Source: Synaphobranchus kaupii (lineage: Eukaryota > Chordata > Actinopteri > Anguilliformes > Synaphobranchidae). Taken from it: a stretch of 64,000 nucleotides of DNA. Numbering within the stretch: position 1 is the first letter of the stretch; each line of letters starts with the position of its first letter. A model generated the notes under the pieces. That model searched no databases. It saw nothing but the letters and a program-made list of their open reading frames with translations, and had not been told where the DNA came from. Positions 24,701 to 63,050 of the stretch are shown one piece after another. The position numbers and the translations under genes are program-made. The stretch covers positions 51,667,579-51,731,578 of the forward strand of contig CM056379.1 in the NCBI GenBank assembly GCA_029718625.1, read 5' to 3'.

Positions 24701-27700
24701 AAAATATGGGCAAACTCGTAGATACGAGTAGAGAGAAAAAATAAACAGGTAGAAAGCCTCTCGCTCTGACACTTGTCAGAGAACTATTATAAAGAGGACG
24801 AAGGGAAAAAAACAAAGGTAACCCGTAAACCGGGCGAGTAAACAGAAGGAAAGAAAAAAGGAACAAAGCAAGAGTATCAAAAAGGAATCTAACCTAACTG
24901 GAAGTTCCTGAGTTCTTGTGAAAAGACAACAATCCAGTCTCCCGGTTATACCTTTACCTGGCCAGGTGAACGTGGCAATACTGACACACAGGCACCGGGA
25001 GAAGGAAGAGAGGTGCTTATATAGCCCACGAGAAACCCAAAGCAGGTGCATAGGTAATCACCGGGTAAAAACACGGCATGGCTGGTGGAAAAGTAATGCC
25101 CTCTGGTGGCACCGAGGAGCCACGTCCGCAGAGAAGGGAGAAAAGACTGCCAAACCTTGACAAAAAGAGAATTTACAAATCACTGCTTTCTGCTTTTATG
25201 TGCATTTTACATACTGTGCCAACTTTTCTGGAATTGGGGTTTGTACATGCAAGAAATGTCCAATGATTTATTTTTTGATCTGTCACACGCTGGAAGGATG
25301 TGGCCAGGAAGGAGAGATAGATTGTAACCTGGAGCATTGTAACCTAACTCCACTGTGGGGAGTTAATTTGCGCTTCCTAATAATTTTGGAGCAGCTGAGC
25401 TGACACAAGTATTAAACCGTCTCTCTCTCAAAGCAAATATGATCCAGACACTGTCTATAAATGAATCTAATATTGGTCTGGTATGATAGACGGTCAATCA
25501 TACTTTTACATCTTTTACTTTTTATGACAGCTCTTTTATAGTCATAATAGTATGAAGTAGATTAGGCAAAGGAAAATAAAAACAATATTATGTTCAAATA
25601 ATATGCACTCATTCTAATATCCATTTATGCGAAAGATGCTGTATTTTTCATAATCATCTATTTATGGCGCTAGACATAAACCACCTTTTTTTCCCGAACA
25701 AAGTTGCGCAAAAAAAAATAATTAAGTGAAAACTCTGAATCCATGTATCTTGTAGACAAGCCTCGTTTTCATCAAATCTCCACCCCGCGCGCGTATATAC
25801 TTGAGAGACGCTTAAAACAGTGTATAAGTCAAATGTCTGAATCACAAATAGCTTAAGATAAGCGGAATTTCAGGAGTAAGTGCCATTTGCGTGTGCTTAT
25901 CTCAACTCTGAATCTAGCCCTTAGTAATCCCCAAGGTTCCTGTGTTAGGGTGTTAATGTAATTAAATTACTTTGGGTACACAACAGAAATGAGAGCAAAG
26001 AAATGTCATTGGTCATTCAAGGGCAGTGCAGAAATACTAACACATGGACACACACAATATCTGAAGCATGCATTCAAACAGAATTAGCCTAGAGGAGGGA
26101 GGTTCAGTCTCACAGTATGTAGACAGTATTACACCACATAATGATACAATTTTTACCTTGCTGCACATTTCATATGGTGCCTAATACTGTAAAAGGACAA
26201 TAATATGACATAATACCATAAATATCTACTGCATGTGATCTTGAATGCAAAAGTTTGTTTGGAAAACACTCTCAGCATGTATGAAAGCCCTCTCTGAGTG
26301 GTAGCCTATTGTATAAACATGAGGATTGAGGACTTGGTTTACACTGCAAAGTTCCCTCTAACCCTAGGGTTTCGCTGACCTAGATTAACAATAATCCCTG
26401 CGCTGAGTAATGTCATTTCCACAGACTGCTCCAGTGCTTCATGTGAATGTGACAGTGACACTTGCCACAAATAGGCAATCTGGTAGAATCACATTTTGGT
26501 AGTAGCGTGTCTCCCTTGAGGAGGAAATTATTACCAAACTAATAAGAGGACAGGATAAATCAGCCACAGATTTGAACTAAACTACACTTCTACTAATAAG
26601 TAAATGCTCATATTGATATCAGTGGTAGATATATTAGGCCTGTTAGTTCACTCCTGCAGACTTTCATGTTCTGATCACTGTGGACTGATCACTGCTGACA
26701 CTATGAACTTCAATTTAGAAAATGTCAAATTTTACATTCAGACTGACCTGGAGTTTCCATAACTTCACATTTTAAAAACTTATGGATCAGATCCTGGAAT
26801 GAAGTATGTGCTTTACTTGGATGTGATTGAAAAATATGTTTTATGAGTTATTAAGTGTTCAGTCCAAAAACATAATAATCATGATTTTTTAATAAATAGG
26901 TGTGGTTGTCAGCGCGGCATAATTAATGGACTGTCACTGAAAATCCTACAATGACAACAAGATTCATGAGATCACATTTATTATACAAACGAGTGCAAAT
27001 CAAAATGTACGGCAACATAAGAGCATCCAAATAATCAATTCTTAAAAAATAAAATTATGGAAAATCCCGGTCAATCTGAATATATAATTATGCATTTCGT
27101 CAGCTCTGGTCACTCTCTATCGGGGGGGGTTTGGCTTCCCTGACCCTGCACATCTCCTTCAGTGCGACGAGCTGCGACAAGAGTGCAATCACGTGAGTGT
27201 TGTCCAGTCCAGCTTGAATGCATATGAAACTGTAGACTAATTATTTGCAAAACATCACTCGCAATGTAGGCTAACTCTGCTTTTCAAGCAATCATGGACT
27301 TTCAAGTTTAAAAATGAAAAAATTCAGTCAGCCAACTTGTTTCATGAACACATAGCTACAGTGACATTAATAATGAGTCTTGCGTTTTCTAATATTTGTA
27401 AATTATGAACTATTTTCAACACACAGAACAAGCCTTCACAATATATCAGATGCAAAAGAGAGAGAGAAGTTAAGTTTGAACAGTTAATGTAGGCTACAGA
27501 TCATTTTATAGCTATGCATACTTACATGTCTTAGCCTATACATATCGTTATATTTGGTCTTAACAATCTAGGCTACATATTATTTATTTTTTAGCTTACC
27601 ATGCGTGTAAATGTTTCCCAACTCGTTGTGCAGGTAGAATAAGCTTTTGACACAATCCTGAACTGAGGATACCGGCCGGTAACCGGTCAGAACATATTTG

Positions 27701-27765
27701 TTGAACTGTAGATGTGGAGGTGACTTTGCCCAATCCAAAAGCCTTGGCCCGTTTAGAAATGTCAT
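20827..27765 (-). CDS. paqr4: PAQR4, progestin and adipoQ receptor family member 4 (three exons)
   Basis: Exon 1 is 27765-27600, exon 2 is 22108-21890 and exon 3 is 21260-20827, with GT/AG borders. All junctions split a Gly codon after its first base. They join to 272 codons plus stop; human PAQR4 has 273 residues. The start is the ATG of MTFLNGPRLLDW, matching the human start. Hallmarks: FNKYVLTGYRP, HNELGNIYTHG, GSVLYHLFMNH and the C-terminal DYWCNSHQIMH, which hold the conserved Ser/His residues of the zinc site in this family. Hydrophobic stretches fit seven membrane passes. Related receptors hydrolyse or sense ceramide-type lipids; the activity of this one is inferred. No break is seen. 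Intron 1 (5.5 kb) carries the long-armed transposon and two solo LTRs. Confidence 0.95.
21750..21776. repeat. (CA)n microsatellite in paqr4 intron 2
   Basis: About a dozen CA units sit in the intron between exons 2 and 3. The rest of that intron (21261-21889) shows nothing else. Confidence 0.9.
23623..24292 (-). mobile_element. Probable solo LTR (Gypsy-type), 670 bp
   Basis: ATCAT flanks both sides (23618-23622 and 24293-24297), as expected for a 5-bp duplication. Read on the minus strand it starts TATCATGGG, probably mutated from TG, and ends CCTTACA. A TATA-like CTATAAATA lies near 24144-24152 (minus). Its promoter part resembles that of the neighbouring solo LTR (CAGGTGCA, GAAACCC). No internal retroelement sequence adjoins it. 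Confidence 0.6.
24381..25162 (-). mobile_element. Solo LTR of a Gypsy-type retrotransposon, 782 bp
   Basis: On the minus strand it begins TGTCAAGG and ends CTCCTGACA, so TGTCA...TGACA. AAAAG is duplicated at 24376-24380 and 25163-25167. A TATATAAG box lies at 25016-25023 (minus). Its 3' part resembles the Gypsy LTR end at 63770-63843 (TCCTCCTACCCGA near the end of both; TCGAGCTTCGCCC against TCGAGTTGCGCCC), so both belong to related families. Confidence 0.85.
25922..27599. other. Remainder of paqr4 intron 1
   Basis: I see no exon, RNA gene or well-bounded mobile element in this stretch. A run of nine G is at about 27121-27129. AT-rich unique-looking sequence makes up the rest. Confidence 0.5.
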
Positions 27766-30651
27766 TATGGACCCAACAAGCAAACGAAGAAACAAACGAA
27801 CAAACCAGCTTCCAAAAAACTATAGCAATTAGTAATGTAGGCTAGTTCACGCCTATCCATATAAGTTGAAGCTATAGCATTTAAAAGACTAGGCCTATAT
27901 TACACATAGGTTGCCAGCTGAGGATTCCATATTCTGGAAAATTACCCAAAATAAATAAATTAATAAAACAGCTGTTCCTACGCACAGAATTCTTCACAGG
28001 GTTACAAAAACTCGTCGCCCTGTCAGCAGCATTCTTATGGAGTGCCTTACGCCAGCGAAGACAGGTTAAATATTCTTAGCCGGTTAAGTAGCTTGGTGTC
28101 TCTATAGAAAACCATAGGTTATCACAAAGTAGCCTACAAATAGGTAGGCTATAGCTGACAGTTTAGCAAAGTGGTTTTTTTCAGGTGTACGTGATAGTGT
28201 TCACTTTTGCCGACCGCTTATAACATTTGCTCATAAGTTTATTTAGCCTCGCTGTGGCAGCTTTTCCGTTTAACCAGAAAACCAACGCATTTCAAATTAT
28301 ATTTCATATGGAAAATTAAATGCTGGCTATAAGTTTACAGTCCGTCAATATTAGCCTTAATATTTACACGGGACAGCTCGCACGTGACACCTTCGTCCTG
28401 GGAAAGCAAGGTTTTTCATTTAGGCTCAATTTTAATTAAGAGTTTTAGCAGATCCATGGCTAGCACGACTATAATAATAAACGAATTCAACATATCTAAC
28501 TATTGCTGGTAAGAAAACGAGTGTTATGGCATGGTAGCCATTCCGAATTTCTGTGCAGACAACGAGCACATAAGGTTATCTTGTAGCAACTTAACCCCCC
28601 TCCCAAAAAAAAAAAATCTATAGGCTATATTTTATTATTTCTTTTTTTTTTTTTTACACATTTTCACCACCAGAAATCAGTGGCTGCCATACAATTGCCC
28701 AAAATTCAGTAAATAGATTCGGTAACTCTATATCTTCAGTGAAACTAGTGTAAATATTATCTCAGTGCCTCTATGTACCATGTACCACTACCGATATCAA
28801 ACCGATGTCATTCCTCTCCCTTACTGTACTTCATTTCTCTCTCAATATAATTCGCTCTCTTTATCCCCTTAGATACTTGAGTCCAGCTTTTCACCATTTA
28901 CCAGCCAGTCAGAGAGCCTTTAACTTGACCACGCCATCATAAACCAATTACAGTGCAGGATTAGCTTCATGAGTACAGCCTTGAGTAACCCCAGGCAGCA
29001 TGCTATAGAGTAGGTTTATACAGTATGTACAATAAAACAGAAAGGGTGCCAGCCCCTATATAAGCCTAGATGAATTAGTAATAGGACCATCATGCTTCAA
29101 ATGTTTCTGGAGAGTCTACCTCTTTTCCTCCTGATCCATTCAATGCTCTTTGCACTTTGACTACCTCTTCTCTTGTAATAACTATACATTTTAAAATTAT
29201 CAGTATGTAATGTTTTCATCGTGCCTTCGGACAAAAGTTAACTGATAATAAATAGTGTCTGGCAGAAAGTTGTTAGGTGAAGTCTTGGGTAGGTTATTTT
29301 TACCCTTTAGATGTGTACAACTTTATCTGGTTCAGTGAATCCAGTCGAATAAATGCACAATAGGTTAAAATTAATAGTTTATCTGTAGATTTCTGGCTGC
29401 CATGCTTTCTTATAATGGTTTCATTGATATGAATAGTTCTGTATTTCCTGCCAGTTTCTAACTACAACATTGGATTTAGCCTTGTCCCAACCTCTCTTCA
29501 TAAGACTTTTTCTTCCCCTGCATCTGTCCGTCCTGCAGGAGAGAGACAGTCAGTTCTATTGTCCATCAATGATTAGTCTCCTGCAGAAGGGGCAACAGTG
29601 CTACACTTTGCTCCGAGGGCATGGGACAAGGAGGGCTAAGTGTCCCATATCTTCAATATTGCTCAGGTCAGTAATATTTCAAAATACAAGTAGATTTTTA
29701 TGCATTTTGCTGTATGCAGACATGGAATAAATTAATTAATAAATAATTTCCTTCCAATAATCCGTGCACTATTCGGAGAGAATCTGTTGCTCTCTCCTTG
29801 GGCCACCTTGTTCATCTTTCACCCTTCAACACCTCCACCCAGCCCCTCTACCCCAGCCCAGTATCCGTCTCTCATCCTACACCTCTCCATCCTGCTGCCC
29901 ATCAGACTTTTCGCAGCATTGTGTTGTCAATGCTGTTGTCGTAGAAACGATAGGCATCCTGTTATTCTGGACTATCCTATGGTCATGGGGAACATTTCCT
30001 GAGAGACCAATGCTTCTCTTTAAGAAGCCTTATGTTCACGTTATGTACCTCTATACAATCCCAATTGAACACCTGAAGTAAGACACCAGTGTCTCAATCA
30101 AAAAGAGGGAATCAGGTTTTTATTGTAAATATAATGATTAAATGTTTAATCACAATTTACAGAATCACAATCACAACTGTATTCCTCTATTCCTCAACAA
30201 TATATTGGAGGCTATGGTTTTCAGATAGCGATTTGTGGTGTACAGTATGTACAGGTAAGTTTGGCATAAATATTTGTAAACCATTACAAACACATATTTA
30301 TACAATTTAATATATTTTCGTTGTACTCCATACACATTCCTTAGCACCACCACCTAAAACATTATATAGAAAAAAATTACCACATTTTCTCACTCCGGAT
30401 AGAGAAATAATTGTGAGAAACTATTTTCAAATCTATATAAATGCTCAGGCTTTAAGCCTTGAAGCCATAAGCTTTAACATTCATACTGACATATTGCAAT
30501 TGAACCAGTGCAGTGTCATGTTATTTTGATTACAGATTATGTGTGAGGAAGAGAATTAGCTAAATAGCTACTTGGTTAGATGAAAAGTAGAAAGACAATT
30601 GCCTCCGTTTGACAAGTTGTTAATAATAGCTGCAAAATGACAACAAAGCTC
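27766..30651. other. Intergenic region upstream of paqr4
   Basis: This contains the presumed paqr4 promoter and 5' UTR, but no TATA box or CpG island stands out near 27765. The open frames at 29470-30081 have no recognisable domain. Poly-A and poly-T runs are at 28604-28650. No gene is supported. Confidence 0.5.
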
Positions 30652-31628
30652 CCCTTACGAAAACTAACTACGATTTACTATGGTTTTTATACAGTAACCA
30701 TGGTTTTACTATGGTACTTTATTGTACATATGGTTATACTCTAAACCATACTACCATGGTACTTTATGGTAACTATGGTTATTATACTTTTAACTATGAT
30801 ACTACCATTTCAAATTTAAATGTTCATGTACATAATTATATAAATGGAAATATTTAAAAATGAGACAAGCCCATTTATTTTTACACCTTTCTAGTCACTA
30901 ACAGTATTGTGACTGCAGTTTTCCCACACACATTTTCACAATAAGATGATAGTTGATAAAGCTTTAGAAGTTGAAGCAAAATTCACTGTTATTTTTTTGT
31001 TTTCTGAAGCATGGTATAGTGCTAAAATGGTACAAAAAAGAAGGTCCAATGCATTAAATAGGGCACTGATATCATAAATTTGTGTAGTAAAACTAAGGAA
31101 GAGGTGTACATTTTCAACAGGTTTGGCATGTTAATCAACAGCCTTTTTTTATGCGTATAGGAGGTGTGGCAATATTAGTAGTCCCCTTGATCCCAGCTTT
31201 CACTTCAATGAGCCCACTCCAGATATTCACAGGTAGTCCTATGGCTCATTTGGTAAAGCGTTGCGATAACAATGCAAAGATTGTGGGTTCGATCCCAGCG
31301 GACTACGTATAACAATGTATTAAAAAATGTATGCATCTGCTAAGAAGCATGTATAATAATAATACAAAATATTGATGGACTAAACCAATGGGGCCTAACA
31401 ATCTAGAACAAAACCGTAGTAGTATTTAACAGTTACAGTCATAACCATTGTAATGAAACAATCATTGTAATAAAAAGCTTTACTATGGTTTTATAGGTCA
31501 TGGTAAGTAAACACGGTAAATTAACAAAAAGTTAACCATGGTTTTCAATTACCATGGTTATAATAAACCATGGTTAACTTCCGCCAATTTGCCATGGTTA
31601 GTAAAGCCATGGTAGTTTTTCGTAAGGG
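30652..31628. mobile_element. DNA transposon with ACCATGGT-rich ends, about 1 kb
   Basis: The element opens CCCTTACGAAAAC and closes with the inverse, GTTTTTCGTAAGGG. Both ends then carry repeated palindromic ACCATGG / TACTATGG words over about 150 bases. No transposase is seen and no clean target duplication was found, so the superfamily is open. A tRNA-type SINE lies inside it. Confidence 0.7.
31233..31306 (+). repeat. tRNA-like SINE head
   Basis: The 74 bases can fold as a tRNA. A 7-bp acceptor pairing (GTAGTCC with GGACTAC), an anticodon arm with loop ATAACAA and a T arm with GGTTCGATCCC (B box) are visible. The sequence continues into AAAAAATGTATGCATCTGCT, a tail typical of fish SINEs. 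That tail, and the poor D-arm pairing, argue for a SINE over a true tRNA-Val(AAC) gene. Confidence 0.7.
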
Positions 31629-32684
31629 TCTGCTCTTTCAGACAAGTTTCTGCAACAGAAAGTTTGCTTTCCTGTGCACAATAAATTTATCTGGTTTTAT
31701 TTTATTACGACAAAAAATGTTTAGATACCTTGGCAAAGGGCAAACTTAGACTGAGTCAGTGTGATATACATAATATTCACCACTGATGAAACCAAACACT
31801 CATAAATAGATTTTCTGAGGAATTGCACAGTATATGGTTTGCAATAGAACTGCAAGCCTTAAGAGGGCACAATGCAGGTAAAGACTCCCGTCAACCTCAA
31901 TTTCCAAAGTAAGGAACATATCTTCATATGACAGGGCCACAAAGCTAGATAGCATTTAAAGCATTTAGCCTGCTGTAATTCTAATGTAAGTCAACACCAT
32001 CGTCATCTCCACTTCCGAGCTCTAAGCGAAAGTCTGACAAGGGGCACCAGTTCTGGGATATCTGAACTAATTTGATATTGAATCATTTATAAATTCATAA
32101 TCTTTCTGTGGAGTTTCCTTTCACACCTGATTCCTTCCACCGTGAGGGCAGCAACAGCACTTTCCTTGTTGATTTCTGGATAAGGTAGAATTAATGCAAA
32201 TTTTTATGCACAGAAATGCTCCATATCTCACTTCCATGAAATTTCTCCAATGCACTTATGCTGCCTCACTCTCCCTTAGGCTGATGTGATATGTGATGTA
32301 ATGTGGCCATGTATATCAGTGAGTCAGCCTGATACAGATGATGGAAGGAAGAAAGTATCTAAACAATGTAATAAATATGAAGAATGCCGTTTTGTATACA
32401 AAAAAGTTAAAAATATCATTCAATAAATAAAGAAATAGTATGACACTTTTCTAGGTGCTTTCTGAACTTTAGTGATTATGGTACAAATATGGGGGTAAAA
32501 CCTGAAAAACAGGGTAGGTTGGAGGGGCTGGACAAAGGGGTACTGATGAGAGCAGTAACACAAAATACATGTGCAATCAAAGGAAAATTTAACAAAAACA
32601 AACAAATATACAATAGCCAAAGAGGTAAATGAACAAAATAAAAAGACAATTTCATGGCCCTGGGGTCAATGGCACAATGTTCAG

Positions 32685-58924
<26,240 letters not shown>

Positions 58925-59079
58925 CTGCAAAAAGAAGTGAAGGATATGTATTTCACAATATGATATTATATAGTATTATAAAACAGATAGTTCCAGTCCT
59001 GGATGCTGATTGGTCAACCAACCTTCCCAGCAGTGGCCATATTTGTAATATTGCATGACAAAATAGAATGTGCCTTCCG

Positions 59080-60840
59080 CTCACATAAACATCCTGGCTA
59101 TCCATCAAATCCATCAAAAAGCCACCTCTAAGTACAGCGGATCACAATGCTATTCACCTCATTCCATCCAGGGGGAAGCAGCTGTCTACAAAACTGCTAA
59201 ACAGTGGAATGATGATATTTCTGAGACTCACAAAGACTGTTTTGCATGTACTGATTGGGAGCTTTTCTCACAGAATGCCACGCTGGATGAGACTGTAGAG
59301 GCAGTGACTGGCTATATTAATTTTTGTGAGGAAACTATTCCATCTAATTTTCCTATTTTTTTAGAAGGTGAAAATGTTCTCAAACAATAAGCTTAAGCTT
59401 TAATAAGCTTAAAACAACATTAAATGAGAAAAAGACAGCCTTCCAATCAGGAGACAGAGTTGAGTCAAAATTGGTTCAAGCCAGGCTGAATAGACAAATT
59501 AAGGATGCAAAAAGAGCCTATAAGGAGAAGGTGGGGGGCAGTAGAGAGATGCCTGGAAAGGAATAAAGATCCTCTCAGGGATTTCTACTAAGCAAAACAA
59601 CCCGGGCCCTCAGTCTAAGGAACACTGCAGTCAATTTGCTGAATCCCTAAACATCTTTTACAGTATATTTGACATACATGACTTTAACCCATTTAGACCG
59701 GATGCAGCATTTTTGTGTATATACCTTTAAAACCGGGTGCGCAGTTTGCGTGTATATCCCTTTAAGACCGGATGGGACGTTGAGGTCGCTTTAGACGCTG
59801 TCATCGTTTTCAAGACACGTGACCGATGAAATGCACGTTGGGAAGGTGAAATGCATATTATGGGATTTTTTAAATATATTTTTTAGCCTGTTTGTTTGTT
59901 AGGCAGATCAGTCTGGAAAGGCTCGATAGAGATCCATTTCTGCTGTTAGCCTCTTAGCCTAAAGTTGCGCTTCAGATAGTGACAATGATTGATGACTTGA
60001 GCGACGGGAGCAACATTGAAGATGTCGAGTACAGCAGTTACGTTGATGAAAACAACAATGAATTAGAAGATTCAGACCCAGATGATCAATTTCAGTTTAA
60101 AAAAAAAAAAATGTTAATGAAGTAAGTATGTCCCAATGAAAGCCAAAGGTGTAAGCTCTCAAATGGTTTTTAATTCATGCTTCTATCTGCTACAGAGGCT
60201 GAGAAATAAAGGTTTTAGTGAACGTTGACAATTCTGTCAAGTTTTTCAGAAAACCCTCAGGTTTTAGGAGGTTGTTTACAACAATGCCTTAGGTTTTATA
60301 ATGTGTTTTTAGGGGGTGTTTTAGGTCTAAATGGGTTAAAGCAGAAAGGGATGATGTAACATCAGAAGTATTGTTTCTAACTGATGAGAGCAGCAACATC
60401 AATGTACAGGTGGAGGATGTTAGCAGGCTGCTAAAAAGGGTGATGTTGAACAAAGCCATTGGTCTGGACAACATGAGCAATCATGTTCTGCAATCCTGCC
60501 ATAAACAACTGGCACAGATTTTGTGACCTGTTCAACCGCTCAATCGAGGAGCACGTAGTTCCAGCACAATGGAAGTCATTGATTATCTCCCCTGTGCCAA
60601 AGACGGTCAACCCATCTGCACCCAACGACTTTAGACCTGTCGCATTAACACCTGTCATAATGAAGTGTTTTGAATGCCTGGTTCTCTCACAGGTCCAACA
60701 GAGTGCGTAGAGCATAGTAGACCCTCTACAGTTTGTCTAGCAACAGAACAGAGAAGTTGATGATGCTATCCTAACACTGCTTCACCTGGTCCAATCCCAT
60801 CTGGATACACCAGTGCTGTCCTTATGCGGTTTCAGAGTGG
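59080..60840 (+). mobile_element. LINE (non-LTR retrotransposon) fragment, split by a piggyBac-type MITE
   Basis: The first open frame (to 59390) reads AVYKTAKQWNDDISE and YINFCEETIPSNF, the linker between endonuclease and reverse transcriptase in fish LINEs. After the insertion the frame continues NKAIGLDNMSNHVL, AQIFCDLFNRSIEEHVVPAQ, FRPVALTPVIMKCFE and VDPLQFV, the start of the reverse transcriptase. The YADD region is absent. Small frameshifts and stops occur. The Rex1/Babar-like group is my guess. Confidence 0.8.
59688..60335 (+). mobile_element. piggyBac-type non-autonomous element, 648 bp
   Basis: Ends CCCATTTAGACC and the inverse are flanked by TTAA (59684-59687, 60336-60339). An ATG at 59985 opens MIDDLSDGSNIEDVEYSSYV, an acidic start like those of piggyBac transposases, which stops after about 45 codons. 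The rest of a transposase is missing. The element cuts the LINE, and the LINE reads on in order on both sides. Confidence 0.85.
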
Positions 60841-61671
60841 ACAAATGATCCAACTCAGGGGCCTCCGGTATCATTCCCTGACATCTCCTCTGCCTTATTG
60901 AATCCCCCAGTAAAGAACCATGTCAACTACATTATGATCCATGACCATGAAAAGTAGACTAACATTAACGAGCTGACCATAATCGAACATTTCACTTTGA
61001 ACATTCGATTACAGAAGCAATGTTAACAATGTCATTTTCTGGGCTAGTGCCATTAGCTGTTGTTAGCCACAGGTTTATCCAGGTTTTTAAATCTGTTTGC
61101 CATGCAGTAGCTAAGCCACACATCTTTTTGTTCAAACATACCCTATAGTTTAGTAATCTTTCTTTTTAATTTCTAAGTGGAACACATCTGAATCACAGAT
61201 TACTTCTACTATAAATGATTTTCCTTTCATAGTTTGATGTGATACATACAGTTTCATTGACCACATTCTCTTGAGATAGTAAGATGAAAAAACACAGGGC
61301 CAAGTTACATTAAATAATTTAGTAAAGATTGGATAGCATTGCTTTGGAATAGAGCTAGTTTAATTAGTGTGAGCTACGATAGGCAATATTGTTAGTTGTA
61401 ACTTGGCCACATTTTCATATCAATACTTTTAAAGGCAGGCCTAGTTTTTTCAAATTGGAATTAAGGACTTACAGGCAGTGCTTTGTAGGCTATGCGTGAG
61501 TAACTTGTCATTTTCTTTTTACGTTGAACACGTTTTTTGTTGAGATATCATTTCTTTTTATAGTGTGTTTGGTAAGTAATGATGATAATGCATGAAGATA
61601 ATGACATTGAGAGAGAGAGACATGCAGACACGCGTGCATTATAGCTCAAAGAAAGACATAGGTGTCACGGT
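60841..61671. other. Stretch without a recognised feature
   Basis: AT-rich sequence between the LINE and the Gypsy fragment. A short GA run is at about 61609-61620. No gene is seen. Confidence 0.45.
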
Positions 61672-61734
61672 TTGACAATCCTTTCTTCCATCTCTGCATT
61701 TATGGTTATCTGCAGCCATGAGCTGACGTTCCGG

Positions 61735-62110
61735 TTTCTCTTTCGCTCGACTAATGTTGAGGCGTTTATTGATTCCGGAGCGGTTGAATCTTTCATGGAT
61801 GCTCAATGGGCTAGGGAACAAAATTTTCCCGTGTTCCGTCTCACTCGACCTTGCTTGGTTAGAGCTCTGGATGGCTGTTCATTGGGTACGGGGACTATCA
61901 AAGAGGCAACGGGGTTTTTAAATATGTATGCTTCTCACGAGAATCAGTCGGAGTGTATCCAGTTTTTTTTTGTTAACTCTCCGGCTTTTCCCCTCGTACT
62001 GGTGCGGCACAGCCCTTATATTGATTGGGGTGGGGACAAAACTGTCATCCTCAAATGGGGTCCCCAATGCAGCTCTCATTATCTGTTCCTCTCACCTCAG
62101 GAGGGCGCAG
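61735..62110 (+). pseudogene. Gypsy protease domain
   Basis: The frame contains EAFIDSGAVESFMD, with the D-S-G active-site motif, then FPLVLVRHSPYIDWG, which matches the flap and C-terminal part of the protease of fish Gypsy elements. It runs open into the following section, but no start or gag adjoins it. Confidence 0.8.
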
Positions 62111-62399
62111 AGTTCCCTCTAAACGTCATTACGACAGCGACCTGGAGGACATTGAGTCGCTGTCTGATCAGGACAGTTCTGTTCTCTCCTCTGAGGATGA
62201 GGTGGAGAGTTTGGCTTGGAATTCGCTAGCCGACGGTAACTCGCTTTTGGACGAGGGTTCTCTGGAGGAATTTTCAGACTCGGAGATCAGTTGGGATCCG
62301 TTACTGGATTCTCCTTCTAGTTTGGAGAGTTCTAGGTTAGGAGGGACTGCTCATTTACACTGTTAAAAATGATTTGTTGACTCAACTTGGCCCTGGTGG

Positions 62400-63050
62400 G
62401 GTTCCTCCTCATTGCCTGTTTGTTCCTCCGCGGCTTAGCTGGCGGCTCATCCTGGCGTTCATCGGACTAGAGACTTCCTGTCTCTGCGTTTTTGGTGGCC
62501 CAGTATGGAGAGATATGTGCGGCAGTTTGTCTCGGCATATTCGGTCTGCGCCCGCAACAAGGGTTCAAGACTCCCATCCCTTGGGTCTTTTACGCCCTTT
62601 GCCCATCCCGTCATCCTTGGAGCCATGTCGCTTTGGATTTTGTCACCGGATTGCCTGTGTCGCAAGGTAACACGGTGATTCTTGTTGTTGTTAACTGGTT
62701 TTCCAAGGCGGCACATTTCATCGACCTTCCCAAACTGCACTCAGCTCCCGAGACCGCTGAGTTGGTGGTGGATCACGTCTTTAGGGTTCATGGCCTACCC
62801 CAAGACATGGTGTCGGATCGAGGTCCGCAAGTCACCGCTCGATTTTGGCCTTCTTTTTGCGCTCAGCTGGGGGTGTCATTAGTTTATCCTTTGGTTTTCA
62901 TCCGGAGACTAACGGCCAAACGGAACGCATTAACCAGACATTGGAAAACACTCTCCAATGCCTGGCCGCCTCCAAGCCCACCTCTTGGAGTCGCCACCTC
63001 GGCTGGGCGGAGTATGCGCACTTTCTCCCTTTGAAGCTCAGTTGGGGTAC
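62400..63050 (+). pseudogene. Gypsy integrase, frameshifted
   Basis: [12 protein letters not shown] gives the first catalytic Asp, [15 protein letters not shown] the second, and [17 protein letters not shown] the Glu. The Glu lies in a different frame; the break is near 62880. The zinc-binding N-terminal region is also split ([13 protein letters not shown] appears in a separate frame near 62490-62530). Confidence 0.85.

Larger units (their letters stand above)
22598..25921. mobile_element. PIF/Harbinger-like element with ~650-bp inverted arms, carrying two solo LTRs
   Basis: The left arm (about 22598-23245) starts GGCCAGATTCAGAGTTGAGA. The right arm (about 25272-25921) is its inverse and ends TCTCAACTCTGAATCTAGCC. 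They match in order over their full lengths (GTTTATGTCTAGCGCCA, TTTGAACATAATATTG, TTATTAGGA). The GGGC(C/T)AGATTC terminus and AT-rich 3-bp-type flank suggest PIF/Harbinger. No transposase is seen. The centre contains two LTR insertions (23623-24292, 24381-25162) and about 500 bases of other sequence. Confidence 0.7.

Noticed and set aside
24415..25051. Minus-strand open frames rich in Phe, Leu and Ser that look like membrane proteins
   Set aside because: They are translations of the T/C-rich solo LTR sequence.
31233..31306. Possible functional tRNA-Val(AAC) gene
   Set aside because: Acceptor and anticodon stems pair, but the D arm is poor and the sequence runs into a typical SINE tail instead of a Pol III terminator.
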